Numbered from the stretch's first letter, positions 18,176-29,414 are shown. The stretch: DNA of 64,000 nucleotides from Cyanobacteriota bacterium (GCA_026389335.1 JAPLIB010000015.1:1-64000); one strand, 5' to 3'. Translations and numbers: made by a program. The notes: generated from the sequence alone by a model not told the origin.

Positions 18176-18646
18176 CTAGGCCGCCTGAGGGTTTGAGCCG
18201 GCAGCTGCATGGTCGCTACCAAACAGCTGGAACAGTTCCCGGCAGATTCGACGCAGGCGCTCGCTCACCTCGGTCTGGGGCAGGTGAGAGCCGGAGGGAC
18301 ACCAGTCGCCGACTGTGGCCAGGCGCCAGCGCTCGGATTCATAGGTGAGGCCGCGGATCAACACCCCCAGCAGGCGCGGGCGCCCATCCCCCTGGCTGGC
18401 TGGCCGTTCCAACCGCAGCTGCACCAGCAGGGTTCGGCACTGCAGCCGGGGACTCCAGCCAGGAAAGTGGAAGGAGAGATCCAGGGATTCACTTTCCTGA
18501 AAAGCCCGGGTCAGGGGGTCGTCGCGCCAGGGTTGGAGGTTGGCGCGGGCGTCAGGGAAATGCTCGCGAAACAGGCTGGCCACCGAGGCAATGGCCTGGG
18601 CCAGTTCCAGGGATCGGGCCTGATCGGCGGCGTTCATGCGCTCCAT
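18176..18646 (-). CDS. Conserved hypothetical protein (about 155 residues)
   Basis: A small soluble protein starting MERMNAADQARSLELAQAI (ATG at 18646, or 18637 four codons on). It contains a hydrophobic-acidic core (SESLDLSFHFPGWSPRLQCR) followed by LLVQLRLERP and a helical C-terminus ERLRRICRELFQLFG. I do not recognise the family. The long minus-strand frame continues into antisense icd, which is a GC-rich shadow, so the coding part is taken to begin at 18646. It is divergent from icd with about 190 bases between the starts. Confidence 0.65.
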   Translation of the reverse strand: MERMNAADQARSLELAQAIASVASLFREHFPDARANLQPWRDDPLTRAFQESESLDLSFHFPGWSPRLQCRTLLVQLRLERPASQGDGRPRLLGVLIRGLTYESERWRLATVGDWCPSGSHLPQTEVSERLRRICRELFQLFGSDHAAAGSNPQAA

Positions 18647-18838
18647 CCTGGAGGCAGTCGAACGGGTTCGTCGCCGCGATCGGCAGTTGCGAACAAGCGC
18701 AGGCCGCCGCCGGAGCTGAGCTGAACCGTCAAGGGCCCACGGGCCAGCCCCAGCACAGTGACCGGCCGCGGCGCCGATCACCACAAACCTTCCAGGGCTG
18801 GACCCAGACATAGGCTCGCGACAGCATTGCTGCCATCC

Positions 18839-20269
<1,431 letters not shown>

Positions 20270-20757
20270 GGTCCCGCACGCCATCGGCCGTGGCCCCAGA
20301 CCTTGGAGGCAACGCAATCGCGCCGGAAGCCGGGCTGTGCAGCACGGTCATTAGACCGACCAAAAGCATGGTTCAGATCGATCTGCGACCAGAACTCAGC
20401 AATGCTTTCGCTGCAGAGGAGATTCAATCAATTCGCAATCAGGAGGGAACCGCAGTGCCTGAATCGCGACGTGCTGGCTTAAGCAGATCTGCTGCGCAGC
20501 AATCAATCTCGGTCGCCAGACATCCCTGAAGCGCAGTCCAGGCGAAAGCAGTCCAGGCGAAAGCGGTCCAACCGCACTGAACCTGAGACCAGCCTGGGCG
20601 ACGGCCTGGGGCAGGCGCGGAATTCCGATCAGAACGGGCTGCGGGCACCACGCTCCTGGCCAGGTGAGGTCTGCCCTCCTGAACCACCGGCGACCGTCGG
20701 GTCCCCCGGCCGCGAGCTCGGTAAGGTCGTTTTGAACCGGCTTTTCCCCTGCGCCCC
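20270..20757. other. Intergenic stretch with a short tandem repeat
   Basis: About 490 bases with no supported gene between icd and the acyltransferase. Lower GC near 20360-20480. At 20533-20570 a 15-base unit (GCAGTCCAGGCGAAA) is repeated twice with a third partial, degenerate copy. No clear terminator or ncRNA structure was recognised; the acyltransferase promoter presumably lies at the right end. Confidence 0.5.
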
Positions 20758-22926
20758 ATGACCCAGCCGGGCACACCGGGTGCCCCAGGTACGGGCGAGG
20801 TCCCGGCAGCGACGCATCCGCCCCCAGTGATCAGCTACCGGCCTGAAATCGACGGGCTGCGGGCCCTGGCGGTGTTGCTCGTGATCGGCCATCACCTCGG
20901 CGGCGAAGCCAGCTTTCTGCCCAGCGGTTTCCTCGGGGTCGACATTTTTTTCGTGATCTCGGGCTACGTGATCACCGCTTCGATCCTGCGGCACGGAGCC
21001 CAGCCCCTGAAGCCCTTCCTGCTGGGCTTCTACCGGCGGCGACTGCAACGGCTGGCCCCCGCCCTGGTGGCCTGCGTGGCCGTGACCGCCCTGCTCAGCT
21101 GCCTGGTGATCCCAGATCCCGGCCCCTCGCTGCGCACGGGCGCCGCGGCCCTGTTCGGCCTCTCCAACATCGAGCTGCACCGCCAGGCCGGCGACTACTT
21201 CGGCACCGATGCCGCCCTCAACACCTTCACCCAGACCTGGTCGCTGGGGGTGGAGGAGCAGTTCTATCTGGGCTACCCACTGCTGGCCTGGGGGCTGGGA
21301 CTCGGCCAGGGGGGACGCCGCGGCCGACCCCACCGGTTCCGCCTGATGCTGTGGCTGGTGGTCGCCCTGTCGCTGGGCTGGTTTCTGCTGCTGGCCAGCC
21401 GCGATCCAGGCGCCGCCTACCTGCTCACCCCCGGCCGGCTGTGGGAGCTGGCGGCGGGAGCGCTGCTGGTGCCGCTGGGGCGAGAGAACGGCCAGCCAGC
21501 CCGCTCTCACCCCAATCGACCGGCTCCAGCACCTGAGGAACCACCGCCGGCGCTCCTGAACGCCACTGTTCGGCTCGGGCCATGGTGGTCGGCGGCCTGG
21601 CCGCCTGCAGCCGCGTTGCCCCTGGCCGTCCTGCTGCTGCTGACCCTGGCCCCCAAGCAGACGTTCGCCCTCACCACCCCCCTGGCGGTGGCCGCCACCG
21701 CCCTGCTGATCACGGCGGCCGCCAGGCCCGGTGCGGTGCAGCAGCTGCTGCGCACCCCCTGGCTGCGCCATCTCGGCCTGATCTCCTATTCGCTCTACCT
21801 GTGGCACTGGAGCGTGATCAGCCTCAGCCGCTGGACGATCGGCCTGCACGCCTGGTCGCTGCCACTGCAACTGCTGGCGATGCTGGCGTTAGCCGAAGCC
21901 TCCTACCGGTTGGTGGAACAGCCGCTGCGGCGGCGGCCCTGGGCCCGCAGCGACGGCCAGACCGTGCTGCGGGGCGTTGTAGTGACAGGGGTGTTGAGCG
22001 GCCTGCTGGCCTGGCTGGCCCTGGGGGCCGGGGGGCGCCAGCTGTACGCCGGCGAACGCACCGCCACCGTGCGCGAGCAACTGGCCAGGCAAGCCGTGGC
22101 CGGCACCCGTATCAGCAATCCGCTCTGCCATCGCGATGCGGACGACCAAACCAATCGCCAGGCGATCAACCAGCTCGCCCGCGACTGCAGCGCCGCCGCC
22201 CAAGGCGGCCGGCCGACTCTGTTTGTGGCGGGAGACAGCCATGCTTCGGCCCTGCTGCCTCTGGAGTCGGAGCTGCACCGCCTGGGCTATGGCAGCGGCC
22301 ATCTGAGCATGAACGGCTGCCCCTTCCCCGCCACTCCGCACGGCACCACCAAGCCGGCCTGCGGCCCCTTCCAGCGCACCTGGGCCGACTGGATCCTGGC
22401 CCACAGCCAGCCTGGTGACGTCGTCCTGATCGCCGGCTATCACCTCTCCCATCTGGGCGTCGGCATCGGCGACACCCGCGACCAGCTGCTGGGGCCGGAT
22501 GGTCGACCGCTCACCACCACCGCCGGCAAGCTGGCCCTTTACAGCGAGGCGCTGCGGGCTTTCGCCACCCGCGCCCAGGCCAAGGGGCTGAAGGTGGTGC
22601 TGCTCGGCGCCGGCCCCCGGCTGCTCGATCGCGACACCTGCCTGCCGGAATGGTTTCGCCCGGAACGCTGGAACAACCGCTGCAGCGAGGCGCTTCAGGC
22701 GCAGATCAGCCATGCCCGCCAGCTCAATCAGCAGCTCTCCCGTCGACTGCCCAGCACCATCACCCTGATCGATCCGCTGCCACTGTTCTGCACGCAAGGC
22801 TGCCGGCTGGGGGCCATGCGCCAGGTGCTGTTCGACTCGGATCACCCCACGGCCACCAGCGTGCTCCGGCTGAAACCGGTGATCCAGCCGCTCCTGGGCG
22901 GCCCAGTGGACCCGACCGGCAACTGA
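20758..22926 (+). CDS. Membrane acyltransferase with C-terminal SGNH domain (OafA-like)
   Basis: An O-acetyltransferase of 722 residues that likely acetylates a surface polysaccharide. The N-terminal half is an acyltransferase-3 domain with about ten membrane helices: YRPEIDGLRALAVLLVIGHH, LGVDIFFVISGYVIT, FYRRRLQRLAPAL, and TWSLGVEEQFYLGYP. The C-terminal third is an SGNH hydrolase-like domain with block I LFVAGDSHASALL and a final D-x-x-H motif (FDSDHPTATS). The order acyltransferase-then-SGNH is the usual one in OafA-like proteins. It stands alone on the plus strand, 32 bases before glcF, and may be cotranscribed with it by chance. Confidence 0.9.
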   Translation: MTQPGTPGAPGTGEVPAATHPPPVISYRPEIDGLRALAVLLVIGHHLGGEASFLPSGFLGVDIFFVISGYVITASILRHGAQPLKPFLLGFYRRRLQRLAPALVACVAVTALLSCLVIPDPGPSLRTGAAALFGLSNIELHRQAGDYFGTDAALNTFTQTWSLGVEEQFYLGYPLLAWGLGLGQGGRRGRPHRFRLMLWLVVALSLGWFLLLASRDPGAAYLLTPGRLWELAAGALLVPLGRENGQPARSHPNRPAPAPEEPPPALLNATVRLGPWWSAAWPPAAALPLAVLLLLTLAPKQTFALTTPLAVAATALLITAAARPGAVQQLLRTPWLRHLGLISYSLYLWHWSVISLSRWTIGLHAWSLPLQLLAMLALAEASYRLVEQPLRRRPWARSDGQTVLRGVVVTGVLSGLLAWLALGAGGRQLYAGERTATVREQLARQAVAGTRISNPLCHRDADDQTNRQAINQLARDCSAAAQGGRPTLFVAGDSHASALLPLESELHRLGYGSGHLSMNGCPFPATPHGTTKPACGPFQRTWADWILAHSQPGDVVLIAGYHLSHLGVGIGDTRDQLLGPDGRPLTTTAGKLALYSEALRAFATRAQAKGLKVVLLGAGPRLLDRDTCLPEWFRPERWNNRCSEALQAQISHARQLNQQLSRRLPSTITLIDPLPLFCTQGCRLGAMRQVLFDSDHPTATSVLRLKPVIQPLLGGPVDPTGN

Positions 22927-22958
22927 CCGCGGCAGACTGCCACGGAACGCACCAGCCC

Positions 22959-24374
22959 ATGAGCCCGGCGACCCAGAGCCCCACAGACCAGCACGACCCG
23001 TCCCTGACAGAGACACCACTTGGCGTGCTGGATCCCTGCGTGCATTGCGGGTTCTGCCTACCCACCTGCGCCAGCTATCGGGTGCTGGCCACGGAAATGG
23101 ACTCCCCGCGGGGCCGCATTCACGCCCTCAAGGCGATCGCCGCCGGCGAGCTGGAACTGGACGCCACCGTGGCCAGCCATTTCGACAGCTGCCTGGGCTG
23201 TTTCGCCTGTGTCACCGCCTGCCCCTCCGGCGTCCGCTACGACCAGCTGATCGAAGCCACCCGACCCCAGCTGAATGCGCCGGAGTTGCGCAGCCCCGGC
23301 CAACGCGCCTTCCGCCGCGTCCTGTTCGCCTTGCTGCCCTATCCCGGGCGCCTGCGGGCCCTGCTGGCGCCACTGCGCGCCTACGCCGGCAGCCCCCTGC
23401 AGGGCCTGGCCCGTCGCAGCGGACTCACGCGCCTGTTCGGACCCCAGATCGAGGCGATGGAGCGGTTGCTGCCGCCCCTGGCACCGGAAGCCTTCAGCGA
23501 TGCCTTGCCGCTGCTGGTGCCGGCCCAGGGCCCACGGCGTTACCGGGTGGGCCTGGTGCTGGGCTGCGTGCAGCGCCTGTTCGATCCGGCCGTCAACGCC
23601 GCCGCCATCGAGGTGCTGAGCGCCAATGGCATCGAGGTGGTGATTCCGCCGGCCCAGCAGTGCTGCGGCGCCGTCACCCATCACCAGGGCGAACTGGAGC
23701 AGACCCGGGAGCTGGCCCGGGGCCTGATCGAGCGCTTCGCGGCGGTGATCGGTCCAGGCAAGGCCGCGGGTGCCGAGCCCCTGGACGCGATCCTGGTGGC
23801 GGCCTCAGGCTGCGGCCACACGCTCAAGGCCTATGGCGAAATCCTGGCCACACCCGAGGCGGATCCGGCACGGCAGGCCACAGCTGGGGCTGCCACCCCC
23901 GCCCATTTCGCCGCCCAGGTGGCCGACATCCAGGAGTTCCTGGATCGGGTGGGCCTGGCGGAGGCCTTTATGCAGGGCCTGCAGCCCCTGCGCCACGACG
24001 ATGGCGAGCCCGCCAGCGCCGAACGCCCGCTGCGGCTGGCTTATCACGATGCCTGCCACATGCTGCACGGCCAGGGCATCCGCGACCAGCCCCGCCAGCT
24101 GCTGCGCCGCATTCCCCACGTGCACTTGATCGAGGCGATCGAGGCGGGGGTGTGCTGCGGCAGCGCCGGCATCTACAACCTGGTGCAGCCCCAGGAGGCC
24201 GCCGAGCTGGGACGCCTCAAGGCCACGGACCTGAGCGAAACCGGTGCCGACATCGCCGTCAGCGCCAACATCGGCTGCAGCCTGCAGATTCGCCAGCACA
24301 TGGAGGCCCTGCCGCGGCCGATACCGGTGCTCCATCCGGTGCAGCTGCTGGCCCGCAGCTTCAGCGGCGGCTGA
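22959..24374 (+). CDS. glcF: Glycolate dehydrogenase iron-sulfur subunit GlcF
   Basis: Electron-transfer subunit of glycolate dehydrogenase, which oxidises photorespiratory glycolate to glyoxylate. The 471-residue protein has two 4Fe-4S clusters near the N-terminus (CVHCGFCLPTC and CLGCFACVTACP) and two C-terminal cysteine-rich CCG motifs (QQCCGAVTHHQGE and AGVCCGSAGIYNL), the full architecture of GlcF. The ATG is chosen so that the protein begins just before the first cluster; the frame extends 300 bases upstream within the acyltransferase gene. glcE lies 1.6 kb downstream on the same strand; the catalytic glcD is not in the window. Confidence 0.93.
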   Translation: MSPATQSPTDQHDPSLTETPLGVLDPCVHCGFCLPTCASYRVLATEMDSPRGRIHALKAIAAGELELDATVASHFDSCLGCFACVTACPSGVRYDQLIEATRPQLNAPELRSPGQRAFRRVLFALLPYPGRLRALLAPLRAYAGSPLQGLARRSGLTRLFGPQIEAMERLLPPLAPEAFSDALPLLVPAQGPRRYRVGLVLGCVQRLFDPAVNAAAIEVLSANGIEVVIPPAQQCCGAVTHHQGELEQTRELARGLIERFAAVIGPGKAAGAEPLDAILVAASGCGHTLKAYGEILATPEADPARQATAGAATPAHFAAQVADIQEFLDRVGLAEAFMQGLQPLRHDDGEPASAERPLRLAYHDACHMLHGQGIRDQPRQLLRRIPHVHLIEAIEAGVCCGSAGIYNLVQPQEAAELGRLKATDLSETGADIAVSANIGCSLQIRQHMEALPRPIPVLHPVQLLARSFSGG

Positions 24375-24535
24375 GGCCCCAGGAAGCTCCGCGGCGCACA
24401 ACGGGGCAACTGGGGAACTGGTTCAGCGCAGCCCCATCGGGACCCGTCACCAGCGTCAACTCGGCCTCCAGGGAATCCACCTGGCCACCCAGTCACCGCA
24501 TCCTGCGATTTCCGCCCCGCCCGGGCCAGAAGCCT

Positions 24536-25957
24536 TTAACCCTCCATCAGGCTCCAGGCCAAGCGCAGGCTGTCGTCGTCGCCGAGATTGCCGGGGAAGG
24601 TGAGCACCGGCAGGGCCGCCTGCTCCACGTCTGGCCGCTCCGGTGGCAGATCCGCCAGCACCAGCGACAAGCCCGGCAGCAGCTGGCCCTGCAGCTGCAC
24701 CGCCGCCAGATCGAAGCCATCGGCCAGCAAGGTATGGGTGGTGATGCCCCCCTTGCTGATCACATAGCCGAGCTGCGGCGCCAGGGCCGCCACCAGGCGG
24801 GCCATGCAGCCCGCCAGCACCAGTCCCAGCCGCCGGCGCTCGGCCGCATCACGGCAGTGGAGTTCACCGCGACTGGTATGGAGCACGGGGGTGCGGCCCG
24901 CCGCCAGCTGCTGGCGCAGCTGCTCCAGCCAGGCACGCTCCAGCGAGGCCAGCAACAGATCAGGTACGGGGCCCTCCAGCAGCCGCTGCACCTTGGCCAC
25001 GGCCACTTCAACGCCACCGCAGCGCTCCTCGGCCAGCAACCGGGCCAGCTGGCGATCCGCCAGGGGCACATGGGAGCCCACCAGCACCAGCCCGGGCCAG
25101 GCGCCTGCGGCGTCGCGCCGCCGCAGAGCCGCCAGGGCCCGGGCATCGCGGGGTTGGGGCGGCAGCTCGGCCAGGGCGGCGATCAGGCCAGCAGCGCTCT
25201 GAAACAGGAAGCGGCGCGGTGGGCCGGCGGTGGGAGCCGGGTCCAGCGACAAGGCGCGCACGGCCGCGGCCAAGGCGCGCAAATGGCGCCGTTCGGTGGC
25301 ATCCACCGCCACGACCACGTTGTCAGCCAGGCCCGCCAGGCGCTGACACAGAGCGGCCGCGGGACCCTCCAGCTCGGCCAGGGACAGCCGCTGCACCGCC
25401 GTGGCCGCGATCCGGCCGCCACTTTTCTCCGCCACCCAGTCGGGCAGATAGCTGCTGGTGTAGCCGAACAGACCATCGCGGGCGAAGGCGGTCTCGTGCA
25501 CCGGCTGACCCTGCAGGCGATGCACCCCCGCCAGGGTGGTGCGCCCCCCCTCAAGAAAGGCCGGCACCAGGAACGTGGCCTCGAAGGGTCCTAACTCCTG
25601 ATCCATCACCTCCACCTCCAGGGGGAAATGGCCCCGCAGGGTGGAATCGCCGCGGCTCACCACCAGCCAGCGATCGATCACTCCCTCCGCCTGCGCTGCC
25701 GCCAGGGCCGGCGCCAGGGCGCGGCAGATCTCCCGCAGCCGCTGGCGGGCCTGATGCGGTGCCAGGGCCCGGGTGTTGGCCAGCAGGAACAACAGCGGTG
25801 AAGGCTGCCGCAGCGCCAGCGCCAGGCTGGCAGGATCCCAGCGCAACAGCAGCGGGCAGCCATGCACGGTCTGGGAGCCGGTGGGGTCGTCATCAATGAC
25901 GACGATCTTCAGGGCCGGTTCAGGGGCAGCCAAGCCCGCACACTCCACCTGTTGCAT
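24536..25957 (-). CDS. Four-carbon acid sugar kinase family protein (DUF1537)
   Basis: A 473-residue ATP-dependent kinase of the family that phosphorylates four-carbon sugar acids such as threonate and erythronate. The N-terminal substrate-binding domain shows VVIDDDPTGSQTVHG and VSRGDSTLRGHFPLEV; the C-terminal nucleotide-binding domain shows YVISKGGITTHTLL and the ending GNLGDDDSL. It sits between glcF and glcE but on the opposite strand. Its ATG is only 14 bases from the GTG of glcE, so the two starts almost touch. A link to glycolate or damaged-sugar metabolism is suggested by position but not proven. Confidence 0.88.
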   Translation of the reverse strand: MQQVECAGLAAPEPALKIVVIDDDPTGSQTVHGCPLLLRWDPASLALALRQPSPLLFLLANTRALAPHQARQRLREICRALAPALAAAQAEGVIDRWLVVSRGDSTLRGHFPLEVEVMDQELGPFEATFLVPAFLEGGRTTLAGVHRLQGQPVHETAFARDGLFGYTSSYLPDWVAEKSGGRIAATAVQRLSLAELEGPAAALCQRLAGLADNVVVAVDATERRHLRALAAAVRALSLDPAPTAGPPRRFLFQSAAGLIAALAELPPQPRDARALAALRRRDAAGAWPGLVLVGSHVPLADRQLARLLAEERCGGVEVAVAKVQRLLEGPVPDLLLASLERAWLEQLRQQLAAGRTPVLHTSRGELHCRDAAERRRLGLVLAGCMARLVAALAPQLGYVISKGGITTHTLLADGFDLAAVQLQGQLLPGLSLVLADLPPERPDVEQAALPVLTFPGNLGDDDSLRLAWSLMEG

Positions 25958-25971
25958 GGCACCATCGTGCC

Positions 25972-27171
25972 GTGATCTGTCCCGATGCCAACGACCTGCA
26001 GGATCTGATGCGGGAGCTGCACCAGCAGGGATCCGCCTGGGTGCCCTGCGGCCTCGGCAGCCGCCTCGACTGGGGCCCGCCCCTGCAGGACTGCCTGCCG
26101 GTGAGTTGTGGCGGGTTGCGCGGCATCGTTGAACACAAACCCGGCGACTTCACGATCAGCGTGCGGGCCGGCACGCCGTTGCTGGAGGTGCAGGAGGCCT
26201 TGGCACCCCATCGCCAATGGCTGGCGGTGGACCAACCCTGGGGCAGCCAACGACTCGGCTCCGGCAGCGTGGGGGGCCTGGTGGCCCGGGGCCTGGCGGG
26301 CGGTTACCGTCAGCGCTATCTGGGCATCCGCGACCAGCTGATCGGCCTCTCGCTGCTGCGCGCCGACGGCATCGCCGCCAAAGCCGGCGGGCGGGTGGTG
26401 AAGAACGTGGCCGGCTACGACCTGATGCGCCTGTTCTGCGGCAGCTGGGGCTCCCTCGGTCTGATCACCGAACTGAGCCTGCGCACCCTGCCGCTGGCGC
26501 CGATGCGCCGCGGCCTGCTGGTACAGGGCTCGCTGAGCGAGCTGGGCGCCCTGAGCCAGTGGCTGCTGGGCTCCAGCCTCAGCCCCGAACGTGTCGACTG
26601 GTGGAGTGCCCCCCTGGCCGCCGCCGCCGGGCTGGAGGCGGCGCCGCTGCTGCTGATCGCCCTGGCCAGCATCTCTAGCGAAAGCCTGGCGCAACAGCAG
26701 GCGGCGATTGCCGCCCAGACCCCCCTGCCCCTGCGCCAGCTGAAGGCGGATGCCCTCGAGCAGCTGCTGGCCCACGCCCGCGGCGATGGCCCGATCGCCA
26801 GTGGCAGTGAGGTGATCCCGGAGCCGGCCTGGTTGCTGCGCCTGGGATTCAGCCCCGATCAAGTGCCGCAAGCCCTGGCCGCCCCCGAACTGGCAGGGCT
26901 GGCGATCGAGCTGGCGGCCGGCAGTGGTCTGGGCCTGGCCTGGACCCTGACGGCCAGCCCGGCTGAACTCGCACCCGAGCGCGTCCGCCGACTCCGCCAA
27001 CACTGCCAGCGTCTGGGGGGCTGGCTGACCGTGCTGCGCCAACCCCCAGGCAGCGCTGTGGCCGCCTGGGAAGATGCGCCCTCGCGGCCACTGATCGAAC
27101 GGGTGAAGCACCAGTTCGATCCGCAGCGGCAGCTGGCACCAGGCCGCCTGCCGGGCGTGGCCAGCCCTTAA
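25972..27171 (+). CDS. glcE: Glycolate dehydrogenase FAD-binding subunit GlcE
   Basis: FAD-binding subunit of glycolate dehydrogenase, 399 residues, GTG start. The PCMH-type FAD domain is visible: VEHKPGDFTISVRAGTPL, then GSGSVGGLVARGLAGGYRQRYLGIRDQ, and the characteristic RVVKNVAGYDLMRLFCGSWGSLGLI, which carries the GlcE-type K-N-V-A-G-Y-D-L segment. It ends with FDPQRQLAPGRLP, typical of the family. glcF is upstream on the same strand, separated by the antisense kinase gene. The extremely short gap to the divergent kinase start leaves little room for two normal promoters. Confidence 0.92.
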   Translation: MICPDANDLQDLMRELHQQGSAWVPCGLGSRLDWGPPLQDCLPVSCGGLRGIVEHKPGDFTISVRAGTPLLEVQEALAPHRQWLAVDQPWGSQRLGSGSVGGLVARGLAGGYRQRYLGIRDQLIGLSLLRADGIAAKAGGRVVKNVAGYDLMRLFCGSWGSLGLITELSLRTLPLAPMRRGLLVQGSLSELGALSQWLLGSSLSPERVDWWSAPLAAAAGLEAAPLLLIALASISSESLAQQQAAIAAQTPLPLRQLKADALEQLLAHARGDGPIASGSEVIPEPAWLLRLGFSPDQVPQALAAPELAGLAIELAAGSGLGLAWTLTASPAELAPERVRRLRQHCQRLGGWLTVLRQPPGSAVAAWEDAPSRPLIERVKHQFDPQRQLAPGRLPGVASP

Positions 27172-27335
27172 TCGCCGAACATCGGGGCCAGAAGTTTGCC
27201 TTGGGTCGATCCAGGAGCCCTGCCCCCAACAGATCGGCGCTGCAACCGATCAGCAAGAGGCCGCCCAACCGGCCGCCGCCGCCGCGGCAGGAAGCCTTGA
27301 CCGCCACCGGGCCCGGGCCCCAGCCAGCTTGGCGC

Positions 27336-28214
27336 TCAGGCGAGCGGAGCCACCCGATAGCGGCAGCTGAGCTCCAAGCTCTGGCCAGCTGGCAGTTCCA
27401 GACGCCGATCGCCACTCACGAGAGCGCCACGGGGCCCGGTCCAGGGCTCCAGGCAGACCATCGACCGCGGAGGATCACTCCAGACCACCGCCAGATCCCA
27501 GGGCGCCATGGTTTCCAGCGTGATGGCAAGCCCGGCCAGGGGATCCAGCAACCGCACCGCAGCCACGGGGCCGGCGAGCAGATCCACCCCCTGCCCCAGC
27601 TGCGCCAGCTGCGCCACGGTGCTGGTCGCCGTCATCGTGTGGTGATCCAGGCAGCGATCGGGCAGGCCTTCCAGTTGGACCGCCGCCGGATCCACCACGG
27701 CCAGATAGGGATGGAGACCGAAGCTGAACGGCATCGCCCCTGGTGGCTCCTGATCGCCGTCGGCGCTGCGATGGTGGAGGCGCACCAGGATCGCCAGAGC
27801 GCTCGCTTCCAGCCGCAGCTCCAGCTCCAGCCGGAAGGCGAAGGGAAACTGGGACCGGGTCGTGGGGCTGTCCTCCAGCACCAGAGCGATACCGTCGCCG
27901 GCTGCCAGCTCCTGCAGCTGCCAGGGCAGATCACGGGCAAAACCGTGCTGGGGCAGGTGAAAGGAACCCTGGGGCAGGGTCAGGCGATCGTCGGGGAGAT
28001 TGCCGCAGATCGGGAACAGCACCGGGATCCCGCCCCGCACCGAAAGGGCCGGATCGGCGAAGCGCTCGGCATCGAGATAAAGCATCTCGCGGCCATCACA
28101 GCGCCAGCCGCTCACCAGTCCGCCCCGTTCCGGCACGATCCGCAGGCTGTCGCCGCTCAGCGGATCCTGAAGCAACCAGTGGGGATAGGGCTCAAGGCAG
28201 CGCTGCAGCGGCAT
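27336..28214 (-). CDS. Aldose 1-epimerase (galactose mutarotase-like) family protein
   Basis: A beta-sandwich mutarotase-fold protein of about 292 residues acting on hexoses or hexose-6-phosphates. Family landmarks are SGDSLRIVPERGGLVSGW, GGIPVLFPICGNLPDD, HGFARDLPWQL with the substrate-binding histidine, and FSFGLHPYLAV with the second catalytic-site histidine. WSDPPRSMVCLEPWTGP near the end matches the D-hexose-6-phosphate mutarotase subgroup. The start MPLQRCLEPYPHWLL (28214) is preferred to 28259. No operon partner is obvious. Confidence 0.87.
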   Translation of the reverse strand: MPLQRCLEPYPHWLLQDPLSGDSLRIVPERGGLVSGWRCDGREMLYLDAERFADPALSVRGGIPVLFPICGNLPDDRLTLPQGSFHLPQHGFARDLPWQLQELAAGDGIALVLEDSPTTRSQFPFAFRLELELRLEASALAILVRLHHRSADGDQEPPGAMPFSFGLHPYLAVVDPAAVQLEGLPDRCLDHHTMTATSTVAQLAQLGQGVDLLAGPVAAVRLLDPLAGLAITLETMAPWDLAVVWSDPPRSMVCLEPWTGPRGALVSGDRRLELPAGQSLELSCRYRVAPLA

Positions 28215-28400
28215 GGTCTGGGGCAGGGGCAGGAGCAGACACGACGCCAGGAACGCCACTGGCAGGCGTTGGGGCAGCAGTGCTGCTGGGCTCCCCGACC
28301 GTAGCCAGGGGCCTGGGCTGGAGCCGGATCACGGACCCGATGCCGGGCCGGGGCCCTGGAGTGCGCTGTGCGATCCGAACCGGCCAGGGGCGACACGCTC

Positions 28401-29414
28401 CTAGACCTGAACCGGAGCTGGATCCTGCGGCACAGCCTGCGCCTGGGGCCGGGCCGGCTCTGCTGCCGGAACCTGGGTTTGGTCGGCCTCGCTGGCCGGG
28501 GCCGACGCCTGGGCCGGATCCAGGGGCAGCTGGGCCAGCCAGTCGAGCAACGCCCGGTTCACCTGCTCCGGCACCTCATCGTGGGGGCAGTGGCCTGCCT
28601 CCAGCACCACCTCCCTGGTGCCCGACGGGGCATGGCGCTGGAAGGCCGCCCGCCGACCAACCGCATTGATCCAGGGATCGCGGATGCCCCAAAGCAGCAA
28701 CAACGGCGAGCTCAGATCGGCGAACAACTGATCGAGGGGCTGGCCGCTGGGGATATCGAACACCGTGCGGAACACACCGAAGGCGCCGGGATCGAGCGAG
28801 GGGCGGCGGATCGCCTCCACCAGAGCCTCATCGACATTGGTGCGATCGATGTACACCTGATTGAGGGTTTTGCGGATCGTGGCAGGACGGCGCAGGTTCT
28901 CGAAAAGCAGCCGCTGCAGCACCGGGCTCTTGAGCAGGGCGGTACCTATGGTGCGGCGGGCAATGGCGCCCCAGCTACCGGCGGGGGCCTGTTGTTCGGC
29001 AGCAAAGGGACCCGCCGCATTCAGCAGCACTACCCCGGCCGCCTGGTCGCCGAGAGCCGCACCGGCCGCCAGGGCGGCATAACCGCCGAGGGAATTACCC
29101 ACCAGCACCGTGGGCCGGCCAATGCGTTCGCTCACGTAGGCCTGCAGCTGATCGCGCCAGAGGGCACCGCCGTAGGCCAGCCCCGCCGGCTTGGCGCTGC
29201 GGCCGAAGCCGAGCAGATCGAGGGCATGCACCTCATGCTGTTCTGCCAGCACCGGGATGTTGTAACGCCAGTGATCGGTGGAGGCACCGAATCCATGCAC
29301 CAGCAGAATCGCCGGTCCTACGGGCACCTGGGGCGTGCGGCAGAGGCTGTGCACCGAGTGGCCCTGAAAGCCCCAGGGCGCCTCCGGCAGGGCAGGGGCG
29401 GCGGACAGCGACAC
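28401..29414 (-). CDS. Alpha/beta-fold hydrolase
   Basis: A 337-residue hydrolase of the epoxide-hydrolase/haloperoxidase type common in cyanobacteria. The oxyanion-hole motif is LLVHGFGASTDHW, the nucleophile elbow is VLVGNSLGGYAAL (GNSLGG), the acid is in LLLWGIRDPWI, and the catalytic histidine is in LEAGHCPHDEVPEQV. The helical lid (residues 160-240) contains NLRRPATIRKTLNQVYID, as in chlorophyll-dephytylase-like homologues, although substrate cannot be deduced. The last 40 residues are a Pro/Ala/Gln-rich low-complexity tail not needed for the fold. Confidence 0.9.
   Translation of the reverse strand: MSLSAAPALPEAPWGFQGHSVHSLCRTPQVPVGPAILLVHGFGASTDHWRYNIPVLAEQHEVHALDLLGFGRSAKPAGLAYGGALWRDQLQAYVSERIGRPTVLVGNSLGGYAALAAGAALGDQAAGVVLLNAAGPFAAEQQAPAGSWGAIARRTIGTALLKSPVLQRLLFENLRRPATIRKTLNQVYIDRTNVDEALVEAIRRPSLDPGAFGVFRTVFDIPSGQPLDQLFADLSSPLLLLWGIRDPWINAVGRRAAFQRHAPSGTREVVLEAGHCPHDEVPEQVNRALLDWLAQLPLDPAQASAPASEADQTQVPAAEPARPQAQAVPQDPAPVQV

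Noticed and set aside
20533-20570. Tandem 15-base repeat as an iteron or origin
   Set aside because: Only two full copies and one partial copy, no AT-rich unwinding region and no replication gene nearby.
23045-25594. 849-codon plus-strand frame
   Set aside because: Arg/Pro/Gly-rich shadow of glcF and of the kinase gene; no motif and wrong codon pattern.
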